Below are positions 5,802-5,811 of a DNA stretch of 5,811 nucleotides, piece by piece. The stretch lies in NCBI GenBank assembly GCA_036741355.1, contig DAINSK010000085.1, positions 1 through 5,811 on the forward strand, read 5' to 3'. The notes under the pieces were generated by a model. It searched no databases and was not told the origin of the DNA. It was given only the letters and a program-made list of their open reading frames with translations. How positions within the stretch are numbered: the stretch's first letter is position 1; the number at the start of each line of letters is the position of its first letter. A program made the translations under genes and the position numbers. The DNA is from JBBRGK01 sp036741355 (GTDB taxonomy: Bacteria > Chloroflexota > Dehalococcoidia > CAUJGQ01).

Positions 5802-5811
5802 CGTGCGGCGC

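Overview
This GC-rich window carries six protein-coding genes, all on the minus strand, so they read from right to left. Five have a clear Shine-Dalgarno sequence (GGAG, GGAGG or AGGAGG) 6 to 8 nt before the start. The organism is a bacterium with a GC-rich genome. The style of the kinase-like gene, the leader-like small proteins and the lyase suggest Chloroflexota or possibly Actinomycetota. This is an impression from protein style only; no rRNA or marker gene is present.

Right part (5811 to 2791): a two-gene cassette. The first gene encodes a thiamine-diphosphate enzyme of the oxalyl-CoA decarboxylase / 2-hydroxyacyl-CoA lyase group, with active-site motifs closer to the lyases. The second, 40 nt downstream, encodes a class III (CaiB/BaiF/Frc type) CoA-transferase. 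The arrangement resembles oxc/frc of oxalate metabolism, but sequence details point to cleavage of a 2-hydroxyacyl-CoA into formyl-CoA plus an aldehyde or ketone. The transferase could then move CoA from formyl-CoA to the next 2-hydroxy acid. That cycle is inferred.

Middle (2790 to 1947): after a gap of 157 nt come two small tandem paralogues (117 and 93 aa). They align without gaps over their first 45 residues, up to an Ala-Gly-Gly-Asp motif, and then diverge. A conserved N-terminal segment ending in Gly-Gly followed by unrelated tails is the pattern of double-glycine leader peptides. No maturation enzyme or transporter is in the window, so this is a hypothesis. It is the least explained part of the window.

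Left part (1879 to 170): a RimJ/RimL-type GNAT acetyltransferase with a GTG start, then an aminoglycoside-phosphotransferase-fold kinase whose frame is broken by one extra base close to 451. The last 170 bases are non-coding and hold three perfect hairpins. The two outer hairpins are related to each other in inverted orientation, like a REPIN or small MITE, and the stop codon of the kinase gene lies inside one of them.
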